From assembly GCA_031412355.1 (NCBI GenBank), contig JANOCR010000138.1:1-31440 (forward strand): a stretch of DNA of 31,440 bases. The letters run 5' to 3'. A model generated the notes under the pieces. That model saw only the letters and a list, made by a program, of their open reading frames with translations. It searched no databases and had not been told where the DNA came from. Of the stretch, positions 24,411-31,440 are shown in pieces; position 1 is the first letter of the stretch, and every line of letters begins with the position of its first letter. The DNA comes from JAENVT01 sp031412355. GTDB taxonomy: Bacteria > Actinomycetota > Acidimicrobiia > Acidimicrobiales > Ilumatobacteraceae. The position numbers and the translations under genes were made by a program.

Positions 24411-26417
24411 ATGGCCATCGTCGAGCGACCCTCCACAGTTCCCGCCATTGCCGGCGGCGCGGCCCCTACGTTTGTCGGCCCGGCCGACGCCTACGGCGCG
24501 TACCGCCGCCCGGTCACCACCACCGGATGGCGGTCGTGGCTGTTCACCGTCGATCACAAGAAGCTCGGCCTGATGTACGGCGTCTCGGCGATGATCTTCT
24601 TCCTCATCGGCGGTATCGAGGCGCTGCTCATCCGCACGCAGTTGGCTGCACCCGACAACACCGTGCTCAGCGCCGATCTCTACAACCAGATGTTCACCAT
24701 GCACGCCACCACCATGGTGTTCCTGTTCGTGATGCCGATGGCGGCGGGGTGGGCCAACTACTTCGTGCCGCTGCAGATCGGGGCACGCGACGTGGCGTTC
24801 CCACGGCTCAATGCGTTCGGATTCTGGTGCTTCCTGTTCGGCGGCCTGTTCTTGAACACATCATGGTTCCTCGGCGGCGCCGCCGATGGCGGTTGGTTCA
24901 TGTACCAGCCGAACGCCAGTTCACTGTTCTCCCCCAGCAACGGCGTCGACTATTGGTCGCTCGGTCTGCAGATCACCGGTATTGCCTCGCTGACCGGGGC
25001 CATCAACCTCATCGTCACCGTGCTCAACATGCGCGCGCCGGGCATGAGCCTGATGAAGATGCCGATCTTCACGTGGATGATCCTGGTCGTTCAGTTCCTC
25101 TTGGTGTTCGCTATCCCGGTCATCACCGTCGCGCTGTTCCTGCTGATGTTCCAGCGCAACTTCGGGGCCCAGTTCTTCAATGTCGATGCCGGCGCCGACC
25201 CGTTGTTGTGGCAACACCTGTTCTGGATCTTCGGGCACCCTGAGGTCTACATCTTGATCTTGCCCAGCTTCGGCATCGTCAGCGAAGTGCTGCCGGTGTT
25301 CAGTCGCAAGCCGCTGTTCGGGTACAAGTTCGTGGTGTTCTCGGGCGCCGCCATTGGTTTCGTCGGCTGGGGCGTGTGGGCGCACCACATGTTCACCAGC
25401 GGCCTCGGCCCAGTCAGCGTCGCCGTGTTCTCGGTCAGCACGATGCTGATCGCGATTCCGACGGGCGTGAAGATCGTCAACTGGACCCTGACCATGTGGG
25501 GCGGCAAGATCCACTTCACCACGGCCATGCTGTTTTCGATCGGCCTGATCGTCGAGTTCACCATCGGCGGGCTGTCGGGCGTCACCCACTCGGTATCGCC
25601 GTCCGACACGCAACAGACCGACACCTATTACATCGTCGCCCACTTCCACTACGTGTTGTTCGGCGGTGCCGTGTTCGGTATCTTCGCCGGGTTCTACTAC
25701 TGGTGGCCGAAGATGTTCGGCAAGATGCTCAACGAGACCCTCGGCAAATGGAACTTCTGGCTGATGGTCGTCGGCATGAACCTGACCTTCGGCCCGATGC
25801 ACATCCTCGGGTTGCAGGGTCAACCGCGCCGCATGGTCGTGTGGCCCGACAAGCTCACGGGCGAGGGCTTCTTCGACCTCGCCTTCTGGAATCTGGCCGC
25901 CACAGTCGGCTCGTACCTATTGGCCATCGGCATCTTCTTGTTCCTCGTCAACGTGTGGCGTACCACTCGCAAAGGCGCCACCGCGCCGCTCGATCCATGG
26001 GATGCGCGCAGTCTCGAGTGGCTCACCACCAACCCTCCGAAGGCGCACAACTTCGATGTGGTCCCGCACGTGCACGCCCTCGACGAGTACTTCCACATGA
26101 AGTACGAAGAGGTCGACACCGACACCGGTCCACGACTCGTGAAAGTTCGCACCGCGGAAGAGTTGCAGGCCGAGCAAGAGGCCAACGCCGACACGCACAT
26201 CCATATGCCGTCGCCCTCGTACTGGCCGATCGTTCTGGCCATCGCGCTCCCGATCATGGCCTACGGCATCATCTACTCGACGCTGTTGACGGTCGCCGGT
26301 GGTGTGATCTTGCTGCTGGCGATGTTCGCCTGGGCACTGGAGCCGTCCGTCGCCGACGACAGCGATTACGACCCGCCTCCCAGCGGGGAAGCCGGCAAGG
26401 AGCTCGCCAGTGTCTGA
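24411..26417 (+). CDS. ctaD: Cytochrome c oxidase subunit I, catalytic
   Basis: 668 residues, preceded by the Shine-Dalgarno AAGGAAG. All metal ligands are intact: His98 and His413 for low-spin heme a, His411 for heme a3, His276, His325 and His326 for CuB, and Tyr280 for the cross-link in GHPEVY. This is an A-type heme-copper oxidase that reduces O2 to water and pumps protons. After the 12 core helices a C-terminal extension (about 570-668) carries HIHMPSPSYWP and two more helices, making it longer than a plain subunit I. The 3' end overlaps ctaE by 8 nt. It is the intact counterpart of the ligand-less paralog at 19754-21373. Confidence 0.97.
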   Translation: MAIVERPSTVPAIAGGAAPTFVGPADAYGAYRRPVTTTGWRSWLFTVDHKKLGLMYGVSAMIFFLIGGIEALLIRTQLAAPDNTVLSADLYNQMFTMHATTMVFLFVMPMAAGWANYFVPLQIGARDVAFPRLNAFGFWCFLFGGLFLNTSWFLGGAADGGWFMYQPNASSLFSPSNGVDYWSLGLQITGIASLTGAINLIVTVLNMRAPGMSLMKMPIFTWMILVVQFLLVFAIPVITVALFLLMFQRNFGAQFFNVDAGADPLLWQHLFWIFGHPEVYILILPSFGIVSEVLPVFSRKPLFGYKFVVFSGAAIGFVGWGVWAHHMFTSGLGPVSVAVFSVSTMLIAIPTGVKIVNWTLTMWGGKIHFTTAMLFSIGLIVEFTIGGLSGVTHSVSPSDTQQTDTYYIVAHFHYVLFGGAVFGIFAGFYYWWPKMFGKMLNETLGKWNFWLMVVGMNLTFGPMHILGLQGQPRRMVVWPDKLTGEGFFDLAFWNLAATVGSYLLAIGIFLFLVNVWRTTRKGATAPLDPWDARSLEWLTTNPPKAHNFDVVPHVHALDEYFHMKYEEVDTDTGPRLVKVRTAEELQAEQEANADTHIHMPSPSYWPIVLAIALPIMAYGIIYSTLLTVAGGVILLLAMFAWALEPSVADDSDYDPPPSGEAGKELASV

Positions 26418-27066
26418 GGCAACGCTGACCGAATTCGACACACCTGCTGTCGCCCCTCACGGTGCGGATGACCACGATGCTGGCGACCACGGTGGCCATC
26501 CCGTCTCGTCAACCGGGCTCAGCAACAACAAGCTGGCCATGTGGTTGTTCCTCGGCAGCGAGTGCCTGCTGTTCGGCGGACTGATCTCCACCTACATGCT
26601 GTATCGCGGCCGGCACACCGGTTCACCCGGGCCGGCACAGTTGTGGGACATCCCGCTTACGTCGGTGTCGAGCTTCATCTTGCTGATGAGCTCGCTCACG
26701 ATGGTGCTGGCCGTCAGCGCGGCCCAACAGCGTGATGATCGCTTGACCAACCTGTGGCTCGCGGTCACGGCCCTGCTGGGCGCGACTTTCGTCGGTGCGC
26801 AGGTCTATGAGTTCACGACCTTCTACTACGAGGGTGTTGGCTTCACGACCAGTCTGTTCAGCTCCAGCTTCTACACGCTCACGGGTTTCCACGGCGTGCA
26901 CGTGACGGTCGGCATCGTCATGCTGATGGCGCTGGTCGGTATCATCTCGCGCAGCAAGGTTCCCGGCGACAAAGCCGAGGTCGTCGAGCTGATCGGTTTG
27001 TACTGGCACTTCGTCGACATCATCTGGATCGTCATCTTCACCCTCGTCTACCTGATTCCGGCATGA
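26410..27066 (+). CDS. ctaE: Cytochrome c oxidase subunit III
   Basis: 218 residues from GTG 26410, overlapping ctaD by 8 nt. A His/Asp-rich N-terminus is followed by five membrane helices. The family signatures SFYTLTGFHGVHVTVG and GLYWHFVDIIWIVIF are complete. Subunit III stabilises the core of the oxidase and supports proton uptake on the D pathway. It belongs to the ctaC-ctaD-ctaE block; subunit IV and ctaG genes follow at 10 nt and 3 nt. Confidence 0.95.
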   Translation: MSEATLTEFDTPAVAPHGADDHDAGDHGGHPVSSTGLSNNKLAMWLFLGSECLLFGGLISTYMLYRGRHTGSPGPAQLWDIPLTSVSSFILLMSSLTMVLAVSAAQQRDDRLTNLWLAVTALLGATFVGAQVYEFTTFYYEGVGFTTSLFSSSFYTLTGFHGVHVTVGIVMLMALVGIISRSKVPGDKAEVVELIGLYWHFVDIIWIVIFTLVYLIPA

Positions 27067-27076
27067 GGTTCCCACG

Positions 27077-27400
27077 ATGACCACGACTGAGCACGACGAA
27101 CACATCGGCCACGAAGAGCACGGCGCGCACAAGCCGAACAGCTTCTACATCAAGGTCGCCGTGGCGCTCGCCATTGTCACGGCTGTCGAAGTGGGTCTCT
27201 ACTACCTAGACCTCGGCAAGTTGTTCATGCCTACTCTGCTGATCTTGATGGTCGTCAAGTTCGTCACCGTCGTGTCGCTGTTCATGCATCTCAGGTTCGA
27301 CCACAAGATGTTCAGCTGGTTGTTCTACTCCGGGTTGTTCCTGGCGTTGTTCGTGTACCTCGCCGCGCTGACGACCTTCCAATTCTTCGACGGCGGGTAG
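27077..27400 (+). CDS. Cytochrome c oxidase subunit IV family protein
   Basis: 107 residues. A His-rich cytoplasmic start (TTEHDEHIGHEEHGAH) precedes three helices, including AIVTAVEVGLYYLDLG and the conserved LILMVVKFVTVVSLFMHLRFD, as in the prokaryotic COX4 family. It is a small membrane subunit that stabilises the oxidase. GAGG about 8 nt upstream may be the ribosome binding site. It lies between ctaE and ctaG in the same operon. Confidence 0.9.
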   Translation: MTTTEHDEHIGHEEHGAHKPNSFYIKVAVALAIVTAVEVGLYYLDLGKLFMPTLLILMVVKFVTVVSLFMHLRFDHKMFSWLFYSGLFLALFVYLAALTTFQFFDGG

Positions 27401-27403
27401 CGG

Positions 27404-28288
27404 ATGCTCGGCGCGACCTTCGCCGATCCGTGGAGGTTCGAGGCGAACCCCGAGGTCTATCTGCTCGTCGTCTTCCTGATCGCGGCATACGTGTACGCCT
27501 TGCGCGTCATCGGCCCGCGCGCCGTTGGCGATGGTCAGGCGGTGTTCACCCGCAGCAATGTGTGGTGCTTCGCGGGCGCGATGGTGCTGCTGGTCGCCGC
27601 CAGCACCTGGCCCATCCACCAGATCGCCGAGGACTACCTCTACTCGGCGCACATGTTGCAGCACATGATGCTCAGTTACTTCATGCCTCCACTGGTGCTT
27701 CTGGCCACGCCCACCTGGCTGATGCGACTGCTGGTCGGCACCGGCCGCACTTGGCGAGTCGTCACTTTCATGACGAAACCGGTGGTTGCCGCGGTGGTGT
27801 TCAACGTTGCCGTGATGGTCACCCACATCCCGCCGGTGGTCAACGCCTCGGTGCAGAGCCCGCCGCTGCACTACGCACTTCATCTGCTGCTGGTGCTGAC
27901 CGCCGTGCTGATGTGGATGCCCGTCGTCGGGCCGTTCCGCGAACTGCGGATCAGCGACGCGGCCAAGCCGATCTACCTGTTCCTGCAGAGCGTTGTTCCC
28001 ACCGTGCCCGCCGGCTGGCTGACGTTCGCCGAGGGTGTCGTGTACAAGCACTACAAGCAGCCCGTTCGAGTATGGGGAATCAGTCCGACCGACGACCAGC
28101 AGATCGCCGGGGCGATCATGAAGATCGGCGGGTCATTCTTCCTTTGGGCGTTGGTGGTGTTCTACTTCTTCAAGCGCTTCGCGCCGACGTGGAAGGAAGA
28201 CAACACCTACCGGCGGAAGCCGCTGACGTTCGACCAGGTGCAGTCCGAGTTCGACAGCACCCCGGCGCCACAGGAACAGGTTCGCTAG
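27404..28288 (+). CDS. ctaG: Cytochrome c oxidase assembly factor CtaG (Bacillus caa3 type)
   Basis: 294 residues with about seven membrane helices. It matches the caa3-type CtaG family: RVIGPRAVGDGQAVF, then the His-containing segments STWPIHQIAEDYLYSAHMLQHMMLSYFMPPLVLL. These histidines are candidate copper ligands. Bacillus CtaG is needed to form active caa3 oxidase; it is unrelated to the Cox11-type protein with the same name. ATG 27404 is 3 nt after the subunit IV stop. It closes the oxidase operon, followed by an inverted repeat at 28316-28362. Confidence 0.9.
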   Translation: MLGATFADPWRFEANPEVYLLVVFLIAAYVYALRVIGPRAVGDGQAVFTRSNVWCFAGAMVLLVAASTWPIHQIAEDYLYSAHMLQHMMLSYFMPPLVLLATPTWLMRLLVGTGRTWRVVTFMTKPVVAAVVFNVAVMVTHIPPVVNASVQSPPLHYALHLLLVLTAVLMWMPVVGPFRELRISDAAKPIYLFLQSVVPTVPAGWLTFAEGVVYKHYKQPVRVWGISPTDDQQIAGAIMKIGGSFFLWALVVFYFFKRFAPTWKEDNTYRRKPLTFDQVQSEFDSTPAPQEQVR

Positions 28289-28306
28289 CCCCTTCTGTCG
28301 GTTGGT

Positions 28307-28459
28307 GTGGGACTGGCGTTTGATGACTGGCGCACCGTAACGGGGCCGGAGTCATCAGACGCTGCAGGAGGGGTGCCACACGGCTCCGCGACGTTCGGTC
28401 TTTCGGTCGGCAGCCTGACCAACCTGGCCCTCGACGCCGCGAATCAAGCTGCGCGCTAG
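28307..28459 (+). CDS. Possible 50-residue small ORF (low confidence)
   Basis: GTG 28307 opens a 50-codon frame, in phase with ctaG just past its stop, that reads MGLAFDDWRTVTG and ends LTNLALDAANQAAR. The second half has GC-rich third positions, like real genes here. There is no ribosome binding site at useful spacing, it runs through an inverted repeat, and it overlaps the stop of the convergent permease gene by 4 nt. It may be a small gene, a decayed gene end or chance. Confidence 0.2.
   Translation: MGLAFDDWRTVTGPESSDAAGGVPHGSATFGLSVGSLTNLALDAANQAAR
28316..28362. terminator. Inverted repeat between convergent operons, candidate bidirectional terminator
   Basis: GCGTTTGATGACT (28316-28328) and AGTCATCAGACGC (28350-28362) form a 13-bp stem with one G-U pair and a 21-nt loop. 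It stands between the ctaG stop and the end of the ABC permease gene. There is no T tract on either side. Position favours transcription termination for the oxidase operon. Confidence 0.5.
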
Positions 28460-29181
28460 TCCCAGCGAAACAGGCGTGCCGCCAGCAACGGCGTCACGAC
28501 CGCCCAGATGGCCAACACGATCCACGACTGCGTCGGTTGCGTGCCGGCCGTGCTCAGCGAGTCGCGCAGCACGTCGGCCAAGGCCCCCGATGGCAGGGCG
28601 TGTGCGACCGCGCGAATCGGGCCGGGCAACTCGGCGAACGGGATCACCATGCCGCCCAGAAGTAACAGCACCAGATAAAGGCCGTTCTGTGCGGCCAGAT
28701 TGATCTCGCCAGGCAGCCGTCCGGCAAGGGTCAGTCCGATGCCGGCGAAGGCGATCGTGCCGGCGACGACGCAAGCCACCGCCAGCAGCCAATTCGGCGA
28801 ATCAGGATCCCATCCGAGTGCGAAGGCCACTGGAATCAGCACTGCGAACTGCACGATCTCGACAGCGATCACTGACCCGATCTTGGCGGCGATCAGCCGC
28901 GGTCTCCCCAACGGTGTCGTGCCCAATCGCTTCAACACGTGGTAGCTGCGTTCGAACCCGGTGCCGATGCCCAGGCTGACCATCGCCGTGCTCATCGTTG
29001 CCAGCGCGAGGATGCCGGGCGCGAGGAAGTCGATCGGCTCGGCAGTGTCGGTTGGCAGCACGTCGACGAGGCTGAAGAAGACCAGCAGTAGCACCGGGAT
29101 GCCGAGTGTCAGCAACAGTTGCTCGCCGTTGCCGGCCACGCGTCGCAGCTCGGCGCGCAGTTGAACCAGCACCAGCCTCAT
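28456..29181 (-). CDS. ABC-2 type transporter permease
   Basis: 241 residues with six membrane helices in the ABC-2 arrangement, starting MRLVLVQLRAELRRVAGNGEQLLL. The middle segment GTGFERSYHVLKRLGTTPLGRPRLIAAK matches the conserved cytoplasmic loop of exporters of drugs, lipids or peptides. It overlaps the ATPase gene upstream by 4 nt (ATGA), so the two are translated together and form one transporter. The substrate cannot be read from the sequence. Confidence 0.9.
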   Translation of the reverse strand: MRLVLVQLRAELRRVAGNGEQLLLTLGIPVLLLVFFSLVDVLPTDTAEPIDFLAPGILALATMSTAMVSLGIGTGFERSYHVLKRLGTTPLGRPRLIAAKIGSVIAVEIVQFAVLIPVAFALGWDPDSPNWLLAVACVVAGTIAFAGIGLTLAGRLPGEINLAAQNGLYLVLLLLGGMVIPFAELPGPIRAVAHALPSGALADVLRDSLSTAGTQPTQSWIVLAIWAVVTPLLAARLFRWD

Positions 29182-30080
29182 GCCTGGTCGCCTCGGGTCA
29201 GTCGGCGAAACACGTCTTCGAGCCGTTGCCCGCCGCCGCGCAGCTCGTGCAATGGGTGGCCGGCGCCAGCCAGCCAGTCTCCCAACTGGGCCATCAGCCG
29301 CGGCTGCGGTGGAGCGTCGATCACGTACTCGTCGACGCCCACCTCGCTGGCGACGATGCCTGTCGCGGCCGCCAGCGCCCGCAGATCGAGCCCGGGGTCG
29401 CTGCGGAAGCGGATCTCGTCGTGGCCCTTGCGCAGCTCGGCCAACGTGCCGTCGGCAACCAGCGTGCCGTGATCGATGATCACCATGCGGTCGGCCAGCC
29501 GCTCGGCCTCATCGAGCTCGTGCGTCGCCAGCACTACCGCGCATCCGTTCGACGCCAGGCCGCGGATGATGCCGCGGATCGCGTCGCGACCATTGATGTC
29601 GACGCCCGACGTGGGCTCATCGAGGAATGCGACCTCGGGCTGGGCCGCCAGGGCCAGCGCCAACGAGAGTCGTTGCCGCTCACCGCCCGACAGTCTGCGC
29701 CACGTTGCCTTGCTCCTGCTGGTCAGGCCGACGGCCTCGACCAAAGCGACCGGGTCGGCGCCCTTGCCGTAGAGCGCGGCGTAGTGGCGCACCGTTTCGA
29801 GCACCGCCGAGCCCGGGTACACGCCCCCCTCTTGCAGCATCACTCCCATGCTCTCGCTGAGCCGGCGTTGATGGGCCGCCGGATCGAGACCGAGGATCCG
29901 GACGGTGCCTTTCGTGGGGCGGCGGTAGCCCTCGCACACTTCGATCGTCGAGGTCTTGCCGGCCCCATTCGGACCGAGCACCGTGGTGACCTGGCCGGCT
30001 TCGGCAGTGAACGAGATGGCATCGACGGCCAGCAGTTCGCCGTGGCGCACCGTCAGACGATCGACCTCCACGGCAGTCAC
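29178..30080 (-). CDS. ABC transporter ATP-binding protein (ABC-2 exporter)
   Basis: 300 residues from GTG 30080; GTG 30071 is an alternative. Motifs: Walker A GPNGAGKT (36-43), Q-loop Gln83, signature LSGGE (130-134), Walker B AFLDEP (151-156) and H-loop His187. The C-terminal part after about 225 is the DrrA/CcmA-like extension, ending LEDVFRRLTRGDQA. It powers the permease encoded downstream with a 4-nt overlap. TAGGGT (30094-30089) lies 8 nt before the GTG, fitting a leaderless start. It diverges from the glycosyltransferase gene across 74 nt. Confidence 0.94.
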   Translation of the reverse strand: MTAVEVDRLTVRHGELLAVDAISFTAEAGQVTTVLGPNGAGKTSTIEVCEGYRRPTKGTVRILGLDPAAHQRRLSESMGVMLQEGGVYPGSAVLETVRHYAALYGKGADPVALVEAVGLTSRSKATWRRLSGGERQRLSLALALAAQPEVAFLDEPTSGVDINGRDAIRGIIRGLASNGCAVVLATHELDEAERLADRMVIIDHGTLVADGTLAELRKGHDEIRFRSDPGLDLRALAAATGIVASEVGVDEYVIDAPPQPRLMAQLGDWLAGAGHPLHELRGGGQRLEDVFRRLTRGDQA

Positions 30081-30088
30081 AGCGTGCG

Positions 30089-30094
30089 ACCCTA
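30089..30094 (-). promoter_or_regulatory. -10 box TAGGGT for the ABC exporter operon
   Basis: TAGGGT on the minus strand fits TANNNT and stands 8 nt before GTG 30080, with no Shine-Dalgarno between. No -35 of standard type was recognised. Confidence 0.35.
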
Positions 30095-30154
30095 GGCGAA
30101 GGCTCGATTGAGTTCGCGATCAAGTCGTCGGCAGATCGGGCCGATCACAGGAGT

Positions 30155-30805
30155 ATGGCGCGGTTCTCCGTGGTGGTGTCTGCTCTCGACGAGCAGGCCG
30201 ATCTTGGGCGCAACCTGCGCGCGATCGGGCGCGCCGCGCAAGCGATTCGCACCGCGGCCGAGGTGGTGGTGGTCGTCGTCGGCAACTGGCGCGGAGATGT
30301 CGGTGAGAATGCCAGGATCGCTGAGGCGGCAGGCGCGACCGTGGTGACCGTCAATCGGGCGAACATCTCGTTCGCCCGCAACGCTGGTGCCCGGGTCGCG
30401 ACGGGTCAGATCCTGGTGTCGATCGACGCCGATCGGCTGATGTCGCCCGTCGCGTTCGCCGAGATCGAACGACTGCTGGCCACGGGTTGCTACGTGGGTG
30501 GCGGGGCGATTCAACACGCCGAGCGGCACACACTCGCTATCGACGTCGCTCTGGTCGTGTCGAAGCTGACCTCCTACCTGAACGGGCTCGGCGGTGGGAT
30601 GTACTGGTGCCGTCGTGACGATTTCGACGCCATCGGGGGGTTCGACGAGCGCGTGACCGTCGTCGACGATCTCGACTTTGCACGCCGCCTTCGCGACCAC
30701 GGTCTGCGCACCGGGCGCAAGTTCATCAATCTTCGCCAGGCCCCGGTGACCACGTCGTGCCGCCGGGTTTCGCCCGCGCAATTCTCCTACGTCCTCACAC
30801 GCTGA
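30155..30805 (+). CDS. Family 2 glycosyltransferase
   Basis: 216 residues, a single GT-A domain. It starts MARFSVVVSALDEQADLGRNL, the nucleotide-sugar entry pattern. ISFARNAGARVATGQILVSIDADRL carries the metal-binding DAD (about 90-92). The acceptor-side VVDDLDFARRLRDHG fits the ED-type catalytic region. It has no membrane helix, so it is soluble or peripheral. The sugar and acceptor are unknown. AGGAG lies unusually close (1-2 nt) to ATG 30155, so initiation may be weak or leaderless. The serS start follows 23 nt after its stop. Confidence 0.85.
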   Translation: MARFSVVVSALDEQADLGRNLRAIGRAAQAIRTAAEVVVVVVGNWRGDVGENARIAEAAGATVVTVNRANISFARNAGARVATGQILVSIDADRLMSPVAFAEIERLLATGCYVGGGAIQHAERHTLAIDVALVVSKLTSYLNGLGGGMYWCRRDDFDAIGGFDERVTVVDDLDFARRLRDHGLRTGRKFINLRQAPVTTSCRRVSPAQFSYVLTR

Positions 30806-30812
30806 GCACCGG

Positions 30813-30818
30813 TAACCT
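30813..30818 (+). promoter_or_regulatory. -10 box TAACCT for serS
   Basis: TAACCT fits TANNNT and lies 9 nt before GTG 30828, with no ribosome binding site between them. It is slightly farther from the start than the other boxes in the window. Confidence 0.35.
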
Positions 30819-30827
30819 CTCCGATCT

Positions 30828-31440
30828 GTGATCGATGTCCGTTTGTTGCGTACCGAGCCCGACGCGGTGCGCATCGCGCTCGCCCGACGTGGTCAGCGCG
30901 ATGTACTCGACCAGTTGGATCGGGCGGTTGCATTCGACGCACTGTCTCGCGACATCATCGCCAAACGCGATGCCATTCGCGCCGAGGTCAACGATCTGTC
31001 CAAAGCTGTCGGTCAGTTGCGGCGCGACGGCGACACGCGCGGCGCCGAAGAACTGCAACTGCGCAGCCGGGCACTCGGTGACCACGAGCGTGTTCTCGCC
31101 AACGAGTTCGAGATCGTGCAAGGCGACCTGCGCGATCTGCTTCTGCGCATTCCCAATCTGCCGCATCCCGACGCACCAGATGGAGCGGGCGAGGCCGACA
31201 ACCCACTGGTGAAGGGGCCGGTGGGGCTCGATGCCGAGTTTCCGGAGCATCGTCGAGTTCCGCATTGGGAAACCGGCGCATCGTTGGGCATCCTCGACAA
31301 CGAGCGCGCCACAAAGATCAGCGGCGCAATGTTCACCATGCAACGCGGCAATGGCGCGGCCCTCTCGCGGGCACTGTGCCAGTACGCACTCGACCGCAAT
31401 GTCGACGCATTCGAAGAGATCCGCCCGCCCACGCTCGTTA
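30828..31440 (+). CDS. serS: Seryl-tRNA synthetase, 5' part (runs off the window)
   Basis: About 204 residues are visible from GTG 30828; the frame is still open at the window end. It begins MIDVRLLRTEPDAVRIAL, the standard SerRS start. A long helical coiled-coil arm follows (about 30-100, with LSKAVGQLRRDG), which in SerRS grips the long variable arm of tRNA-Ser. Then come LLRIPNLPHPDAPDG and the start of the catalytic domain with VPHWETG and ATKISGAMFTM. The class II motif 2 and 3 residues lie outside. SerRS charges tRNA-Ser and is essential. Confidence 0.95.
   Translation, partial: MIDVRLLRTEPDAVRIALARRGQRDVLDQLDRAVAFDALSRDIIAKRDAIRAEVNDLSKAVGQLRRDGDTRGAEELQLRSRALGDHERVLANEFEIVQGDLRDLLLRIPNLPHPDAPDGAGEADNPLVKGPVGLDAEFPEHRRVPHWETGASLGILDNERATKISGAMFTMQRGNGAALSRALCQYALDRNVDAFEEIRPPTLV

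Noticed and set aside
21849..24704. 951-codon open frame on the minus strand opposite the oxidase genes
   Set aside because: It is an antisense shadow of high-GC codon use. It covers four well-recognised plus-strand genes and its product is low-complexity His/Arg/Asp-rich sequence with no domain.
28400..28425. Repeated CGGTC near the permease stop as a terminator stem
   Set aside because: The copies are direct repeats, not inverted, so they cannot form a stem.

Overview
The window is a GC-rich stretch of bacterial chromosome, almost fully coding. It most likely comes from an actinobacterium of the class Acidimicrobiia (Ilumatobacter-like). This is an inference from gene content: a ClpS/DUF2017 pair, a caa3-type oxidase operon with a Bacillus-type CtaG, a fused E1 alpha/beta dehydrogenase, a MoxR/DUF58/TgpA locus facing an FtsK/SpoIIIE-like gene, and many start codons placed 6-9 nt after a TANNNT box, as in actinobacterial leaderless mRNAs. 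No mobile element, CRISPR array or rRNA gene was seen, and no stretch above 300 nt lacks a gene.

Region 1 (1-9296) is a cell-surface locus. A truncated gene with a ubiquitin-like N-terminus (probably a type VII secretion-like FtsK/SpoIIIE ATPase) diverges from an overlapping operon moxR - DUF58 - TgpA-like transglutaminase. The transglutaminase-like protein has lost its catalytic Cys and His. Convergent to it lies a 1557-residue membrane-anchored protein made of about a dozen cadherin/Ig-like repeats.

Region 2 (9369-16369, all minus strand) holds a PAS-PAS-GGDEF-EAL c-di-GMP enzyme, the ribosome-assembly GTPase EngB, a lipoprotein, an orphan fused 2-oxoacid dehydrogenase E1, and a tRNA-Glu/Asp/Phe cluster closed by a very strong hairpin. 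Region 3 (16484-18617) has an acyl-CoA thioesterase, a DegV lipid-binding protein probably translated through a 9-residue leader peptide, and clpS-DUF2017 on the minus strand.

Region 4 (18670-28288) is the respiratory block: ctaB (heme O synthase), three unusual genes, then ctaC (with fused cytochrome c), ctaD, ctaE, a subunit IV gene and ctaG. The three unusual genes are the most interesting feature of the window. They encode a subunit I paralog in which every heme and CuB ligand is replaced, a subunit III paralog without the family signature, and a seven-helix protein with a cupredoxin-like tail that lacks copper ligands. They look like a metal-free copy of a heme-copper oxidase retained in the operon beside the intact enzyme.

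Region 5 (28307-31440) contains a two-gene ABC-2 exporter on the minus strand, a small family 2 glycosyltransferase, and the 5' part of serS running off the window edge.
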